Shown here piece by piece: positions 46,338-57,504 of a stretch of 64,000 bases of DNA. Location of the stretch: contig NZ_FSRI01000001.1 in NCBI RefSeq assembly GCF_900141775.1, forward strand, positions 776,251 through 840,250, in the 5' to 3' direction. The DNA comes from Salinivibrio sp. ES.052. GTDB taxonomy: Bacteria > Pseudomonadota > Gammaproteobacteria > Enterobacterales > Vibrionaceae. Below the pieces are notes generated by a model, which was given only the letters and a program-made list of their open reading frames with translations, was not told the origin of the DNA and ran no database searches. Position numbers and translations under genes: made by a program. Each line of letters begins with the position of its first letter. Within the stretch, counting starts at the first letter, position 1.

Positions 46338-48638
46338 ATGAAGCTGACCTTTACGCTAACAGCGGCTCTCACTTTGCTATCGCTACCTTGGTGGCCGAGT
46401 TTACCGCCGCTTTGGGTCTGCATCATTACATGCATTATGTTCTGTTTCGGATGTAAAACACGCTGGTGGTGGCTTGCTGGGAGCGCGCTAGGGCTCACTT
46501 GGGCTGTATTATCCGCAAACCTGTATCAAGCAGACGTGATCCACATCATTTCAAACCAAAAGGATACTACAATCACAGGGACTGTGGGCACCCTTTTTAC
46601 TGCGAATTCGGGCGCGCAAGCGATTATTTTTGATGTGGATAAAATTAATCAAGTCAAATTGCCGTCTTTTCGCTCAGCACGGATCCGCGTGTATTGGCAA
46701 TCTGCGCCATATCCGAAGCAAGGTGAGCGCTGGCGACTCGCGGTGCGTCTTAAACCCCCGTACGGGCGTCTAAATGAGGCAGGCTTTGATGCAGAAGCAT
46801 ACTATGTCGCTCAGCGCATGCATGCTAAAGCCAGTCTAAAAAGTGCAACACAATTAACGACAGACATCACATGGCGTCAGCGGCTACTCGATACGCTGAC
46901 ACCCGTATTATCGCCATTAACATTTGGCCCTCATCTTTTGGCTTTGAGTCTAGGCGTTCGTGATTGGCTAACCACAGCCCACTGGGACACGTTGACACAC
47001 AGTGGCTTGGCCCATCTTATGGCGATTTCTGGGTTACATATTGGTTTAGCTTATGGTGTGGGCTGGCAATTGGGTCGATGGGCGCGTGTTTGGTTACCAC
47101 AAAAGCGCCTGTTTATGTGGTTGCCATTATATGTGGCGATGGGCATCGCGATACTTTATGCCGCACTCGCTGGGTTTGCACTACCTACTCAGAGGGCACT
47201 GATTGCGTTGGTGCTGGTTTCTGTCGCGAAGCGCCTTGGTGCCAGGATCTCACCCTTCAATCTTTTGCAATTGACGTTGCTATTGGTGTTGCTCCGGGAT
47301 CCATTGGCTGGCTTTTCGATCAGTTTTTGGCTTTCTTTTGCGGCCGTCGGGGCATTGTGTGTCGCGCATTATAGCTTTTCCCGCTCGGCCCCGTCGGCTC
47401 GCTCATTTGGGCGGCAATGGCTTTGGCCATTTTGGCAGTTGTTTATTATTCAAATGGTTCTATTGGTCGGCATGTTACCGCTGCAACTAGCGTTGTTTTC
47501 AGGGATCAGTGCAGCTGCGACACCGATTAACCTTATTGCCGTGCCTTGGGTAGGTATGGTAACGGTCCCTTTGGTCTTTTTCTCGATCATACTTTCCATT
47601 GGGCCGTTTGGTCGCGCCGCACAATGGAGCTGGGAGTGGGCCAATACCAGCCTTAGGCCTGTGATGGCGCTTGCCGATTATGCGACTGAGAGTTGGCTAA
47701 CCGTTCCCGTGACATCCTCAGCATGGGCGGTAACTGCTGTTGTGCTCGTGGTGGGTCTTTCCGGCTGGCGATGGCATCGATCAGGACGTGTATTAATGGT
47801 CTTACTCGTAGCATTGGTTGCTTGGCGTGAGCCCAAGCGGCCTGACTGGCAAGTGGATGTGTTGGATGTCGGTCATGGCTTGGCCGTGCTAATTAGCAGA
47901 AACGATCGTGCAATACTTTATGACACGGGTAATCGTTGGCAGGTAGGCGGTATTGCTCAAGCCGTGATTGCTCCCATATTGGCATATCGTCAGATTGAAC
48001 ACCTTGATGGCTTAATCTTGAGTCATGGTGACAGTGACCATGATGGGGGCGCGGACTTTATTTCAACCACCTATTCACCACATTGGCGACGAGCGAGTGA
48101 ACGACGCTCCGGTTACCAAGCTTGTGTGGCAGGGCAGAACTGGAGGTGGCAAGGGTTACATTTTTCAACGCTATGGCCGCTTGAACAAGCCAGCCGGGCT
48201 GATAACAATGATTCGTGCGTGGTACGTATTTCTGACGGTGAGCGCAGCGTATTACTCACGGGAGACATTGAGAAAAAGGGGGAGTTGGCGCTGTTGGCGT
48301 CGTTGGCAGATAAGGAAGCATTGGCCAGTGATATCATGTTGGTACCGCATCATGGCAGTACGTCATCGTCATCTCGCCCTTTTATTCGAGCGGTGAATCC
48401 GGATTGGGTTGTCGCATCGACAGGGCTGCTCAATCCTTGGCGATTACCTTCACCACAGGTACGCACCACGTACCAAAACGCCGGTATGATCTGGTTGGAT
48501 ACGGCAGCCAATGGCCAAGTGCGTTGGCAGCGTGTCAATACGGGGTGGCAGTTGATACGCTGGCGCCAAGATCGTCGTGATTATTGGTACCGCCAGATGT
48601 TTAAACGACGGCCAGTAAATTTGGACGCAGACCGGTAA
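46338..48638 (+). CDS. comEC: ComEC/Rec2 DNA-uptake channel
   Basis: This 766-residue inner-membrane protein moves single-stranded DNA into the cytoplasm during natural transformation. It has an N-terminal OB-like periplasmic domain (to about 200), a Competence domain with many helices ([20 protein letters not shown] at about 236-255), and a C-terminal metallo-beta-lactamase-like domain with [37 protein letters not shown] and LVPHHGS. The ATG at 46338 starts [11 protein letters not shown]. It precedes msbA as in E. coli. The intact metal motif suggests a working nuclease-like domain. Competence itself depends on genes not seen here. Confidence 0.94.
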   Translation: MKLTFTLTAALTLLSLPWWPSLPPLWVCIITCIMFCFGCKTRWWWLAGSALGLTWAVLSANLYQADVIHIISNQKDTTITGTVGTLFTANSGAQAIIFDVDKINQVKLPSFRSARIRVYWQSAPYPKQGERWRLAVRLKPPYGRLNEAGFDAEAYYVAQRMHAKASLKSATQLTTDITWRQRLLDTLTPVLSPLTFGPHLLALSLGVRDWLTTAHWDTLTHSGLAHLMAISGLHIGLAYGVGWQLGRWARVWLPQKRLFMWLPLYVAMGIAILYAALAGFALPTQRALIALVLVSVAKRLGARISPFNLLQLTLLLVLLRDPLAGFSISFWLSFAAVGALCVAHYSFSRSAPSARSFGRQWLWPFWQLFIIQMVLLVGMLPLQLALFSGISAAATPINLIAVPWVGMVTVPLVFFSIILSIGPFGRAAQWSWEWANTSLRPVMALADYATESWLTVPVTSSAWAVTAVVLVVGLSGWRWHRSGRVLMVLLVALVAWREPKRPDWQVDVLDVGHGLAVLISRNDRAILYDTGNRWQVGGIAQAVIAPILAYRQIEHLDGLILSHGDSDHDGGADFISTTYSPHWRRASERRSGYQACVAGQNWRWQGLHFSTLWPLEQASRADNNDSCVVRISDGERSVLLTGDIEKKGELALLASLADKEALASDIMLVPHHGSTSSSSRPFIRAVNPDWVVASTGLLNPWRLPSPQVRTTYQNAGMIWLDTAANGQVRWQRVNTGWQLIRWRQDRRDYWYRQMFKRRPVNLDADR

Positions 48639-48681
48639 AAGAGTAGAATGCCGGTCTGTTTTACACATCAAAACGATTTTA

Positions 48682-50436
48682 ATGAGCGAATATCAAGATA
48701 AAACGACCTGGCAGACGTTCAAGCAACTTTGGCCCTATATTGCCAATTACAAGTTAGGGTTAATTGTTGCCATTGTTGCATTGGTGATGAATGCCGCCAG
48801 TGACACCCTGATGCTCTCCATGCTAAAGCCTCTGCTTGATCAAGGGTTTACTTATGATGATGTAGGGGGCGATTTCCTAAAGTGGATGCCAGTCTATCTC
48901 GTGGTTTTGATGGTGGTGCGCGGTATCTCGAGCTTTGTCTCCGCTTATTGCTTATCTTGGGTTTCGGGGAATGTGGTCATGACCATGCGCCGCCGCATGT
49001 TTAACCACTTTATGAAAATGCCGGTGAGTTTTTTCGACCAAGAATCTTCAGGGGCACTGTTATCAAGGATTACCTACGACTCTGAGCAAGTCGCTTCGGC
49101 GACCAGTAGTGCGTTAGTGAGTTTGGTGAGAGAAGGCGCGTCGATCCTCGGTTTGATGGCACTCATGTTTTGGTCTAGCTGGCAACTCTCCGCCATTTTA
49201 TTGGTGATTGCCCCCGTTGTCGCTATCTCTATTCGCATTGTCTCCAAGCGTTTTCGTCGTATTTCCTCAAATATGCAAGATGCAATGGGTTCGGTGACTA
49301 GCTCAGCTGAGCAAATGCTGAAAGGGCACAAAGTCGTATTGAGTTACGGGGGTCAAGACGTAGAGAAAAAACGTTTTGAGAAGGTCAGTAATCGTATGCG
49401 TCAGCAAACCATGAAGTTAGTGTCGGCTCAAGCGATTGCTAACCCTGTGATCCAGTTGATTGCATCGATGGCGTTAGTGGTTGTCTTGATTTTAGCAAAC
49501 ACTGATGCGATTCGATCAGAGTTGACGGCAGGGACCTTTGCCGTGGTTTTCGGTGCCATGTTTGGTTTGATGCGTCCTTTAAAGTCATTAACCAATGTAA
49601 CCTCACAGTTCCAACGAGGGATGGCTGCCTGCCACAGCCTGTTTAATCTGATGGAATTAGAGACAGAAAAAGATACGGGTACCCATGAGGCTGAGCAGAT
49701 TAATGGCGATATTCATGTCGAGGATGTGGTTTTTACCTACCCATCGCGTGAAGCGCCAGCGCTGCGTCATGTCAGCTTTGACTTGCCGGCTGGAAAAACA
49801 CTGGCATTGGTTGGGCGATCAGGCTCGGGTAAGAGTACCATCGCAAATATATTGACCCGTTTTTACGAACTCGACAGTGGTTCAATTACCCTCGATGGTG
49901 TTCCGATTGAACAGTATACGCTGGGTAATCTGCGCCAGCATGTCGCCGTGGTATCACAAAACGTACACCTGTTTAACGACACGGTGGCGAACAATATTGC
50001 CTATGCAGCAGTCGATAAGTACAGCCGTGAGCAAATTGAACATGCGGCGAAGCTGGCATATGCTGATGACTTTATCCATGAGTTGGATGACGGTTATGAC
50101 ACCATGATTGGTGAAAATGGTGTGAGCCTATCGGGAGGACAACGTCAGCGTTTAGCGATTGCACGAGCCTTGCTGAGAAATGCGCCTGTACTAATCCTCG
50201 ATGAGGCCACTTCCGCCCTCGATACAGAATCAGAGCGTGCTATCCAAGCCGCATTAGATGAACTACAAAAAGATCGCACGGTCCTTGTAATCGCACACCG
50301 TTTATCAACCATTGAAGAAGCTGACCAAATTTTGGTGGTGGACGAGGGTGAAATTGTTGAACGCGGCAGTCACCAAGCACTGCTTGAGCACAACGGCGCG
50401 TATGCCCAATTACATCGTATTCAATTTGGTGACTAA
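48682..50436 (+). CDS. msbA: Lipid A export ABC transporter MsbA
   Basis: This 584-residue half-transporter works as a homodimer to flip lipid A-core across the inner membrane. Six helices span about 20-325, with the coupling region [20 protein letters not shown] (about 108-127). The nucleotide-binding domain has Walker [10 protein letters not shown] (about 376-384), signature [16 protein letters not shown], Walker [13 protein letters not shown] and switch IAHRLS. It starts 43 nt after comEC and is followed by lpxK after 3 nt, the standard coupling of lipid A completion to export. Confidence 0.96.
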   Translation: MSEYQDKTTWQTFKQLWPYIANYKLGLIVAIVALVMNAASDTLMLSMLKPLLDQGFTYDDVGGDFLKWMPVYLVVLMVVRGISSFVSAYCLSWVSGNVVMTMRRRMFNHFMKMPVSFFDQESSGALLSRITYDSEQVASATSSALVSLVREGASILGLMALMFWSSWQLSAILLVIAPVVAISIRIVSKRFRRISSNMQDAMGSVTSSAEQMLKGHKVVLSYGGQDVEKKRFEKVSNRMRQQTMKLVSAQAIANPVIQLIASMALVVVLILANTDAIRSELTAGTFAVVFGAMFGLMRPLKSLTNVTSQFQRGMAACHSLFNLMELETEKDTGTHEAEQINGDIHVEDVVFTYPSREAPALRHVSFDLPAGKTLALVGRSGSGKSTIANILTRFYELDSGSITLDGVPIEQYTLGNLRQHVAVVSQNVHLFNDTVANNIAYAAVDKYSREQIEHAAKLAYADDFIHELDDGYDTMIGENGVSLSGGQRQRLAIARALLRNAPVLILDEATSALDTESERAIQAALDELQKDRTVLVIAHRLSTIEEADQILVVDEGEIVERGSHQALLEHNGAYAQLHRIQFGD

Positions 50437-50439
50437 ACG

Positions 50440-51432
50440 ATGGTAGATCAGCTTTGGTTTGGCCATCAACGTCCTCTTTGGGCACCACTTTTAAAGCCAC
50501 TCAGTGCCTTATTTGGGATCATTGCGCGTTATCGCCGACGCCAGTATTTGAATGGTCAGACACCTTGTTATCGTGCTCCCGTTCCCGTTGTTGTGGTCGG
50601 AAATATCATGGTAGGGGGAAACGGCAAAACTCCCTTTGTCATTTGGCTGGTGGAGCAGCTTAAAGCCCAGGGTTACCGTCCTGGTGTGGTCTCTCGAGGC
50701 TATGGCGGAAAGTCAGAGGAATACCCACTGTTGCTTACCCAAACCACATCACCACGGATTGCCGGTGATGAACCTGTATTGATTACACGACGAACAAACG
50801 TCCCTGTCTGTGTGGATCCTCATCGTAGCAACGCGGTCAAACGCTTACTGCAAGAAGGCATCGACATTGTCGTGACTGATGATGGTATGCAGCATTATCG
50901 TTTGGATCGCGATCTTGAAATTGTGATCATTGATGGCCAGCGTCGATTCGGTAATGGTCACTACCTACCTCTAGGCCCGTTACGAGAGTCGGTCGATCGC
51001 CTGAATAGTGTCGATATGCTGGTGAATAATGGGGGGCCGACTGAAGGCGAGGAGTGGCCCATGCATTTGGTCCCGGGACAGGCGACAAACCTTCGTACGG
51101 GACAGACGTGTCCCGCCTCCATGTTACCGGCGGTCGTTGCTGTCGCGGGGATTGGACATCCGCCACGATTTTTTGCCACCTTGCAGCAAATGGGCGTGAC
51201 GCCGGTACACAGTCAAGGCGTGAATGATCATCAGACCCTCAGCGCCGATGAGCTGGACAGGCTAGCCAAGAAGGGGCAACATTTACTGATGACAGAAAAA
51301 GACGCGGTAAAATACCAAGGGATCGCACAAGATAACTGGTGGTATTTGCCCGTAGAAGCGCGTTTACCTGAGGCTGCAGCCCGGGCCGTGCTAGCCAAAA
51401 TCGAACGTTTGACAACAAACGCGAATAAATAA
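50440..51432 (+). CDS. lpxK: Tetraacyldisaccharide 4'-kinase
   Basis: This 330-residue membrane-associated kinase adds the 4'-phosphate to the lipid A precursor (lipid IVA formation). The P-loop VVGNIMVGGNGKTP (about 50-63) and the following SRGYGGK and GDEPVLI stretches are typical, as is VTDDGMQHYRLDRD (about 145-158) with the catalytic Asp pair. The C-terminal lobe ends MTEKDAVKY. It lies between msbA and ycaR in a tightly packed operon. Confidence 0.95.
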   Translation: MVDQLWFGHQRPLWAPLLKPLSALFGIIARYRRRQYLNGQTPCYRAPVPVVVVGNIMVGGNGKTPFVIWLVEQLKAQGYRPGVVSRGYGGKSEEYPLLLTQTTSPRIAGDEPVLITRRTNVPVCVDPHRSNAVKRLLQEGIDIVVTDDGMQHYRLDRDLEIVIIDGQRRFGNGHYLPLGPLRESVDRLNSVDMLVNNGGPTEGEEWPMHLVPGQATNLRTGQTCPASMLPAVVAVAGIGHPPRFFATLQQMGVTPVHSQGVNDHQTLSADELDRLAKKGQHLLMTEKDAVKYQGIAQDNWWYLPVEARLPEAAARAVLAKIERLTTNANK

Positions 51433-51444
51433 GAAAGGAACGCT

Positions 51445-51627
51445 ATGGATCACCGCTTGCTTGAAATTGTGGCCTGCCCCTCATGCCAGGGCAAATTGTA
51501 CTACAACCGAGATAACAACGAATTGATTTGCAAATTTGATCGGGTTGCTTATCCCCTAGTAGATGGTATTCCGGTATTACTCGAATCTGAAGCACGAGAG
51601 ATATCGTTGGACGAGGTTAAGGGATGA
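51445..51627 (+). CDS. ycaR: YcaR/Trm112-like small protein
   Basis: This 60-residue protein starts [20 protein letters not shown] with one CxxC pair; the rest ([20 protein letters not shown]) matches the UPF0434/Trm112-like family. It is a conserved passenger of the lpxK-kdsB operon and its function is not known. A clear AAGGAA lies upstream of the ATG. The stop overlaps the kdsB start by 4 nt (ATGA), so both are translated together. Confidence 0.93.
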   Translation: MDHRLLEIVACPSCQGKLYYNRDNNELICKFDRVAYPLVDGIPVLLESEAREISLDEVKG

Positions 51628-52388
51628 GCCCATTTTATGTGGTGATCCCTGCACGGTTTGGTTCGAGCCGGCTACCGGGGAAACCACTGGCAGATATCGC
51701 GGGCAAACCCATGATTCAACATGTGTACGAGCGCGCTCAAGCGGCAGGGGCCAGTCAGGTTATTGTTGCCACTGATGATAAACGGATTGAAACGGCTGTT
51801 CGCGATTTTGGGGGCAACGTCTGCTTAACGCGTGCTGATCATGAGTCTGGCACAGAGCGACTGGCCGAGGTGGTGGAGCAATATGGTTTCGCGGATGACG
51901 ATATTATTGTCAACGTACAAGGAGATGAACCCCTTATCCCCGCGTCTGTCATCGGCCAAGTAGCCGATAACCTAAGCCAGCACGCGGATGCGCCAATGGC
52001 GACATTGGCCGTTGCGATCGATAACAGAGAACAAGTCTTTAACCCAAACGTGGTCAAAGTCGTGACCGACCAGCAAGGGTTTGCGTTGTATTTTAGTCGC
52101 GCCACCATCCCTTGGGATCGTGCGCACTTCGAGGCCGATACTCCAGAGATCCCGCAAGCCTTATTACGCCATATCGGTATTTATGGCTACCGAGCAGGAT
52201 TCATCAGTCGTTACATCCATTGGACCCCGAGTCCGCTGGAGAAGATAGAGTCGCTCGAGCAGTTACGTGTATTGTGGCATGGTGAAAAAATCCATGTTGC
52301 TGTTGCCGCAGAAACCCCACCGCATGGGGTGGATACACAAGCTGACTTAGAGGCCGTGCGCCATCACTTAAGCGCTAATGAGAGCTGA
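51624..52388 (+). CDS. kdsB: CMP-Kdo synthetase
   Basis: This 254-residue cytidylyltransferase activates Kdo with CTP for the inner LPS core. The nucleotide motif [15 protein letters not shown] (about 7-21) is intact, followed by [32 protein letters not shown] (about 95-107), and [12 protein letters not shown] (about 185-196). Length is near that of E. coli KdsB (248). It ends the comEC-msbA-lpxK-ycaR-kdsB run. A hairpin terminator and then an insertion sequence follow. Confidence 0.95.
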   Translation: MSPFYVVIPARFGSSRLPGKPLADIAGKPMIQHVYERAQAAGASQVIVATDDKRIETAVRDFGGNVCLTRADHESGTERLAEVVEQYGFADDDIIVNVQGDEPLIPASVIGQVADNLSQHADAPMATLAVAIDNREQVFNPNVVKVVTDQQGFALYFSRATIPWDRAHFEADTPEIPQALLRHIGIYGYRAGFISRYIHWTPSPLEKIESLEQLRVLWHGEKIHVAVAAETPPHGVDTQADLEAVRHHLSANES

Positions 52389-52389
52389 T

Positions 52390-52422
52390 AAAAAAGCCGC
52401 GACACGATCGCGGCTTTTTTGT
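52390..52422 (+). terminator. Rho-independent terminator after kdsB
   Basis: An AAAAAAGCCGCGA / TCGCGGCTTTTTT stem with a short loop lies 8-10 bp before the left end of the insertion sequence and remained intact after its arrival. Confidence 0.92.
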
Positions 52423-52470
52423 GGGCAGGTGTCCCGTCCTGAAATACGTTGACATAAAGAGGACTTCTTT

Positions 52471-52866
52471 ATGACAACATCAAGTAATTCAAGCCGTAAG
52501 CGCACGCAACGTGATTACACCTTAGCCTTTAAATTAGGCGTTGTAGAGCGTGTTGAAAAAGGCGAAATGACGTACAAACAAGCTCAAGCCCGTTTTGGCA
52601 TTCAGGGCCGCTCAACGGTACTCGTCTGGCTCAGAAAACATGGTAGACTCGATTGGTCGAAGCCATTTCAGCATCCCCTTATGCCACATTCAAAAGAAAC
52701 CCCATCCGAAACTATCAAGCGCCTTGAGCGTGAGTTAGCCGAAGAGAAACTGCGTAACCAAATCCTCAATGGTATGGTCGATATCATGGACAATGAGTAC
52801 GGAGCCGGCCTCAGAAAAAAGTACTTATCCGGTACATCTGGCAAGCCAAAGCCAAAAGTAAAATAA
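52471..52866 (+). CDS. IS3-family transposase OrfA
   Basis: This 131-residue helix-turn-helix protein binds the ends of the element and regulates transposition. The HTH is at about residues 18-55 (TLAFKLGVVERVEKGEMTYK and FGIQGRSTVLVWLRKHG), followed by a leucine-zipper-like helix ETIKRLERELAEEKLRNQIL (about 78-97). ATG 52471 is preceded by GAGG. Near its 3' end the ribosome can slip at A6G (52815-52821) into the OrfB frame, which would make the full transposase. Confidence 0.92.
   Translation: MTTSSNSSRKRTQRDYTLAFKLGVVERVEKGEMTYKQAQARFGIQGRSTVLVWLRKHGRLDWSKPFQHPLMPHSKETPSETIKRLERELAEEKLRNQILNGMVDIMDNEYGAGLRKKYLSGTSGKPKPKVK
52815..52821 (+). promoter_or_regulatory. Slippery heptamer for -1 frameshifting (AAAAAAG)
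   Basis: In the OrfA frame the bases read A-AAA-AAG, the classic -1 slippery site of IS3 elements. A shift here joins 117 OrfA codons to 292 codons of the overlapping frame to make a 409-residue OrfAB. Confidence 0.8.
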
Positions 52867-53699
52867 AGTTAGCGGCGGCATGTCGTGCCACAGGCATTTC
52901 TCGGCAAGGTGTCTATCAAGCCGTTGCTCGAATGGAAAGCCGAAGAGCTGAACTATCAATCATCAGAGACTGGGTCCAATACTGGCGTAAGTATATGCCG
53001 AGGTTAGGGGCGCGTAAGCTCTACGCGTTGGTAAAGCCCAAGCTAGTTGAACACGAAATTAAGCTAGGGCGAGACGGGTTTTTTAGCTATCTGAGAAGCG
53101 AAGGCTTACTGGTTAAACCCAAGAAAAGCTACACAAAAACTACGTGTAGTAAGCACTGGATGAAGAAGCATCCTAACCTGCTAAAAGAAGACGGACTGCA
53201 TGATGCTGCGCATATACTGGTCAGCGACATCACTTATGTTGAATCAGACCAAGGTGTGCACTATCTGTCACTGGTGACCGATGCCAACTCACGCAAGATA
53301 GTGGGTCATCACGTTAGCGAAGATATGAAAGTCGACAATGTAGTGAAAGCGCTGAAAATGGCCGTCAAAGATAAGCGCTATATCGGCAATGCGGTACATC
53401 ACTCAGACCGAGGTTCGCAATACTGCTCAGCCGTTTATCAGAGTGCGCTACAGGAGAGTCAAATCCAGCCGTCGATGACGGATGGTTATGATTGCTACCA
53501 AAACGCGTTAGCGGAAAGAGTCAATGGCATACTGAAGCATGAGTTTTTACTGTACCGGTGTAAGACACTGACAGAGCTTAAAATATTGGTAAAAGAATCG
53601 ATAGCGATATACAACGAAATGAGACCGCACCTAAGTTTAAGTATGGCAACCCCCAATCAGGTGCATAATAAAAAAGGCCAGCTACTGGAGCTGGCCTAA
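52821..53699 (+). CDS. IS3-family transposase OrfB (DDE integrase part, expressed by frameshift)
   Basis: This is the catalytic part of the transposase. The frame is open well before the first ATG (52932): upstream it reads KSKIKLAAACRATGISRQGV, so expression by frameshifting from OrfA at 52815-52821 is more likely than separate initiation. The rve/DDE core has the first Asp in LVSDITYVESD, the second in HHSDRGSQYCS and the Glu in NALAERVNGILKHEF, with the usual 35-residue spacing class. All catalytic residues and the frame are intact. Confidence 0.9.
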   Translation, partial: VLIRYIWQAKAKSKIKLAAACRATGISRQGVYQAVARMESRRAELSIIRDWVQYWRKYMPRLGARKLYALVKPKLVEHEIKLGRDGFFSYLRSEGLLVKPKKSYTKTTCSKHWMKKHPNLLKEDGLHDAAHILVSDITYVESDQGVHYLSLVTDANSRKIVGHHVSEDMKVDNVVKALKMAVKDKRYIGNAVHHSDRGSQYCSAVYQSALQESQIQPSMTDGYDCYQNALAERVNGILKHEFLLYRCKTLTELKILVKESIAIYNEMRPHLSLSMATPNQVHNKKGQLLELA

Positions 53700-53732
53700 A
53701 AACTGTCAACCTATATTAGGACGGGACAAGGT

Positions 53733-54506
53733 TTAGTTTGAGGGTTGAGCGATAATGTCACGTAATCGCTGCCACGCTTGGCCAAGGCGTTCGTGCCAAT
53801 ACCGTTCAAATTGTTCAAGATATTGCGCTCGTGGACTGTATTTTATCCAGGGCTGCTTAATGCTTTTTTGTGCCATAAAGTTAGTGGGTGCAGGCGTAGG
53901 ATTAAGACCTGCGCTTTGAAACTCATAGATAGCGCGGTCCATATGCGCGGCCGAGGTGACGAGGACCAAATTACTGCTCCCCACCACTGAAGCGGCTTGA
54001 TAGGCTTCTTCCCACGTATCTTTCGCGGTTTCGAGTAACAGAATACTGTTTTTATTGACCCCTAGCGCCATCGCGACGCGTGCCAGCATGCGAGCATGGC
54101 TAACCTCATAGCCGTGATCATAGCCCGATAATATCAGTTTTGAAGTGGGATACATTCTATGAATGCGGATCCCTTCTGTAAGACGCATCAGTGCTGCACG
54201 AGACAGCTCCGAGGTCGGTGGCAGTGCGTCATCAACCACATGACTGTTGCCCAATACCATCACAAAGTCGACCGGTTTCTCTGTGGGGAGAAACGCGGCG
54301 TACTGACGCTCTAATGGGCGAAGTAACCCAGAGGCGACGGGTTGAAACGAAGTGAGAAAAATCCCAGCAAACGCAACGAAGATAACCAAAGATGCCAGCC
54401 TTTTACGCTGGGAGAACCAAAGCAGGCATAGCCCGAAAAGACCCAACAGTAACAGCGCGGGCAAGGGCATTATCAAGGTTGAGATCAGTTTTTTTAATTC
54501 AAACAT
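53733..54506 (-). CDS. elyC: ElyC/SanA-type DUF218 envelope protein
   Basis: This 257-residue inner-membrane protein has two N-terminal helices (about 9-30 and 35-56) followed by a periplasmic DUF218 domain: VDFVMVLGNSHVVDD, SKLILSGYDHGYEVSHA, ETAKDTWEEAYQAA and LVTSAAHMDRAIYEF. E. coli ElyC affects peptidoglycan assembly and the lipid carrier at low temperature. It stands divergent from cmoM, as in the enteric cluster kdsB-ycbJ-elyC-cmoM-mukFEB. The insertion sequence ends 4 nt past its stop codon and may have replaced or displaced its native terminator. Confidence 0.9.
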   Translation of the reverse strand: MFELKKLISTLIMPLPALLLLGLFGLCLLWFSQRKRLASLVIFVAFAGIFLTSFQPVASGLLRPLERQYAAFLPTEKPVDFVMVLGNSHVVDDALPPTSELSRAALMRLTEGIRIHRMYPTSKLILSGYDHGYEVSHARMLARVAMALGVNKNSILLLETAKDTWEEAYQAASVVGSSNLVLVTSAAHMDRAIYEFQSAGLNPTPAPTNFMAQKSIKQPWIKYSPRAQYLEQFERYWHERLGQAWQRLRDIIAQPSN

Positions 54507-54603
54507 GCAATGTCGCCCGAAATATAGTCAAACGAGGTATAAATCATGCCATAAACCTTTATTAACGTAAGGCTTGTGACAGAATATACCTTCATACCAC
54601 TCA

Positions 54604-55431
54604 ATGATAACGAATGCCATTGTGACTGAGGATAAAAATTTCGACGACATTGCCCACAAATTTGTTAAAAACATTTATGGATCGGGCAAAGGCGAAATCC
54701 GCCAAGCCGTAGTTTGGCATGACATTGAGCAGATCCTGCAATGCTTTCCGCCTGAGCAGACGCTGCATATTTTGGATGCCGGAGGCGGGGTTGCCCCCCT
54801 GTCTCGGCACCTCGCGGCACGTGGTCACAGGGTCACTTTATGTGATCTTTCTTCGCAAATGCTTGACTTAGCCCGCCAGGAGATTGAACAACAGGGCTTA
54901 CTTGCGCAGTATCAGCTGGTTCATTCGTCGGTGCAGACGATTGGCGACCATTTGAGCTATCCGCCGGATGTGATTTTATTTCATGCGGTACTGGAGTGGA
55001 CCGCGGAGCCGGAGCAGGTGTTGAAAGACTTGCTTAAGCAACTACGCCCGGGGGGGATCGCATCAGTCATGTTTTATAACCAGACCGGCTTGCTGTTTAA
55101 AAACCTCGTCTGTGGCAATTTGACCCATGTTGAAGAGGGAATGCCGCATCGTAAACGGTTTAAACTTCAACCACCGAAAGGCTTGGAGCCAGACAGTGTG
55201 TATCAATGGATGCAAGCTAGTGGTATCACACTCAAAGGTAAAACAGGGGTGCGCACGTTTCATGATTACATGCGCGATACCAACATTGGTGATTTTACCT
55301 TTGAGCAGGTTATGACGCTGGAGCAGCAACTTTGCCGTCAAGAGCCATTTGTGTCTCTAGGTCGGTATATCCATGTCTGGGGACAACATAGTGCCCCCAG
55401 CAATCAAAATGAAAACAAGGACAACGGATGA
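54604..55431 (+). CDS. cmoM: tRNA 5-carboxymethoxyuridine methyltransferase CmoM
   Basis: This 275-residue SAM-dependent enzyme methylates cmo5U34 of tRNA to the methyl ester. Near-identical family blocks are [20 protein letters not shown] (about 12-31), SAM loop [45 protein letters not shown] and [15 protein letters not shown]. The ATG at 54604 lacks a clear ribosome site; an in-frame GTG at 54622 that starts closer to the conserved block is an alternative. It overlaps mukF by 4 nt and opens the mukFEB operon, as in E. coli. Confidence 0.93.
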   Translation: MITNAIVTEDKNFDDIAHKFVKNIYGSGKGEIRQAVVWHDIEQILQCFPPEQTLHILDAGGGVAPLSRHLAARGHRVTLCDLSSQMLDLARQEIEQQGLLAQYQLVHSSVQTIGDHLSYPPDVILFHAVLEWTAEPEQVLKDLLKQLRPGGIASVMFYNQTGLLFKNLVCGNLTHVEEGMPHRKRFKLQPPKGLEPDSVYQWMQASGITLKGKTGVRTFHDYMRDTNIGDFTFEQVMTLEQQLCRQEPFVSLGRYIHVWGQHSAPSNQNENKDNG

Positions 55432-56792
55432 GTGATCAGGCTCAGTCTTCTCTGTATGGGGAAGACGACGCTCAGACCATACCCGAACTGGTCAGTTGGA
55501 TTAAACAAAGTGACTTAGGGCTTCAATTACCGCCTGAACGCTTGGCATTCTTGCTGGCCATGGCGGTGATGAGTCAAGAGCGATTAGAAGACGAACTGAG
55601 TGAGCATGAATTAGTTGATGTTTTTCGACTGGTCAGTGAGCAGTTCGTCAGCGATGAAGACGGCCGTTTAGGTAACGTCGGTTTTCGTGCCAACAATGCA
55701 ATCAATGAAATGGTGCAAGCGCGTTTATTAAGCCGCTTTACCAGTGAAATGACCGAGGGTGATAGTATTTATCGCCTGACGCCTCTCGCGTTGGGCATTG
55801 CCGATTATTATGCTCGCCACCGTGAATACTCAACATTGAAACTGTCAGTGCAGCTATCAATGGTTGCCGATGAGATAGCCAAAGCGCGCCGCGCGGCAGA
55901 AGAAGACGGCGATGCGGCCTTCTGGCGGCAAAATGTGTTTGGTGTGTTGAAGTATTCGGTGGCAGAGATCTTTGACCGTATTGATCTTAACCAGCGTGTG
56001 ATGGATGAGCAGCAACAGCACGTAAAAGAAGACATTGCGGCGTTGCTGACTCAAGACTGGCAAGCCGCGATCGCCAATTGCGAGCATTTGTTGAATGAAA
56101 CCTCGAACACCCTGCAGGAGCTGCAAGAAACGCTCCAGGCCGCCGGCGATGAACTACAAAGTCAGTTACTTCAGATCCAAGAGGTGGTCCGTCACCGAGA
56201 AGAACTCGATTTTGTCGATGCCATGGTATACAGCTTGCAAATGAAGCTTGACCGTATCGTGAATTGGGGACAACAAGCGATAGATTTGTGGATTGGTTAC
56301 GATCGTCATGTGCACAAATTTATTCGTACCGCGATTGATATGGATAAAAACCGTGCGTTCAGTCAGCGCTTGCGGCAATCGGTATCGGATTACTTTGAAT
56401 CGCCGTGGTTCTTAACGTACGCGGATGCAGAGCGGTTACGTGACACCCGAGATGAAGCCTTGGTGCTACGTGACGACGAAGTCACCGGCGATATGCCTGA
56501 AGAAGTGACATTTGAGCAATTGACCGTGGTTGACGATTCGCTATCACAGGCGGTTTCAAACATGCTCAACCGTCATCGAGAAACCGGACAAGCGATCGAC
56601 CTAGGTCGTATCCTAAAAGATTATCTAGCCGAGCATCCTCAAGCTCGCCATTTTGATCTCGCGCGCTTAGTGATCAATCAAGCGGTTCGGATGGGCTATT
56701 CCCAATCTGATCTCAACGCGATTCAGCCTGATTGGCAGACGATTAACGACTTCGGAGCGAAGGTACAAGCCAATGTCATCGATAAATATTGA
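55428..56792 (+). CDS. mukF: Condensin kleisin subunit MukF
   Basis: This 454-residue kleisin of the MukBEF chromosome-organising complex has an N-terminal winged helix ([20 protein letters not shown] region), a long helical middle with coiled coil (about 180-260) and a C-terminal winged helix with [19 protein letters not shown]. It dimerises and bridges MukB heads with MukE. The gene starts within cmoM and runs 20 nt into mukE. Length is slightly over the 440 of E. coli. Confidence 0.95.
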   Translation: MSDQAQSSLYGEDDAQTIPELVSWIKQSDLGLQLPPERLAFLLAMAVMSQERLEDELSEHELVDVFRLVSEQFVSDEDGRLGNVGFRANNAINEMVQARLLSRFTSEMTEGDSIYRLTPLALGIADYYARHREYSTLKLSVQLSMVADEIAKARRAAEEDGDAAFWRQNVFGVLKYSVAEIFDRIDLNQRVMDEQQQHVKEDIAALLTQDWQAAIANCEHLLNETSNTLQELQETLQAAGDELQSQLLQIQEVVRHREELDFVDAMVYSLQMKLDRIVNWGQQAIDLWIGYDRHVHKFIRTAIDMDKNRAFSQRLRQSVSDYFESPWFLTYADAERLRDTRDEALVLRDDEVTGDMPEEVTFEQLTVVDDSLSQAVSNMLNRHRETGQAIDLGRILKDYLAEHPQARHFDLARLVINQAVRMGYSQSDLNAIQPDWQTINDFGAKVQANVIDKY

Positions 56793-57504
56793 ACAGCCAA
56801 TGCCAGAAGAGTTAGCCCAAGCCATTGCTAACCCTCTATTTCCGGCGTTGGATAGTGCACTGCGAGCTGGCCGCCATATTGCCAGCGACGATTTGGATAA
56901 CCACGCCTTGCTGATTGAATTTGAGCAAGCGTTAAATATTTTTTATCAGCGCTACAATGCAGAACTGGTTCGGGCACCCGAAGGGTTTTTCTACCTGCGC
57001 CCTCGCTCAACCAGTTTAATTCGCCGTAGCGTCTTGTCCGAGCTGGATATGCTGGTGGGTAAAGTACTGTGCTTTTTGTACTTGAGCCCTGAGCGTCTGG
57101 CTCAAGAAGGCATTTTTACCACGCAAGAGTTATTTGATGAATTGATGGTCTTGGCCGATGAGAAGGCGTTGATGAAGCTGGTTACTCATCGTGCCACCGG
57201 CTCTGATCTTGATCGTGAAAAACTGTTCGACAAGGTCAAAACGTCATTACGTCGTTTGCGCCGTTTAGGCATGATTTTACCTATTGGTGAGGGCGGTAAG
57301 TTTCGTGTCAGTGAAGCCACATTCCGCTTTGGCGCTGATGTGCGCACCGGGGATGATCCACAAGATGCGCAGCTGCGCTTAATCCGTGATGGAGAAGCGG
57401 TGGTACACAGCCAAGAGCACATTCAATCGAGTTTGCTTGATGATGATTTTGATGAAGATGCTGACGCGTCAGCGGTACAACATTTTGAGGAGCCGACAGC
57501 ATGA
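56773..57504 (+). CDS. mukE: Condensin subunit MukE
   Basis: This 243-residue winged-helix protein binds the MukF linker. Conserved parts are [20 protein letters not shown] (about 33-52), [34 protein letters not shown] and [10 protein letters not shown]. The C-terminal 30 residues are very acidic ([14 protein letters not shown]), as in other MukE proteins. It overlaps mukF by 20 nt and mukB by 4 nt, giving tight translational coupling of the three subunits. Confidence 0.95.
   Translation: MSSINIEQPMPEELAQAIANPLFPALDSALRAGRHIASDDLDNHALLIEFEQALNIFYQRYNAELVRAPEGFFYLRPRSTSLIRRSVLSELDMLVGKVLCFLYLSPERLAQEGIFTTQELFDELMVLADEKALMKLVTHRATGSDLDREKLFDKVKTSLRRLRRLGMILPIGEGGKFRVSEATFRFGADVRTGDDPQDAQLRLIRDGEAVVHSQEHIQSSLLDDDFDEDADASAVQHFEEPTA

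Larger units (their letters stand above)
52431..53728 (+). mobile_element. Intact IS3-family insertion sequence (1298 bp)
   Basis: Terminal inverted repeats at 52431-52455 and 53704-53728 match at 22 of 25 positions and begin TGTCCCGTCCT. A 3-bp target duplication AGG flanks them (52428-52430 and 53729-53731). Inside are the two overlapping frames of IS3-family elements with a slippery heptamer between them. The element sits between the kdsB terminator and the 3' end of elyC, 4 nt past the elyC stop, and breaks no gene. Intact ends, frames and duplication suggest recent arrival and possible activity. The subgroup was not determined. Confidence 0.93.
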
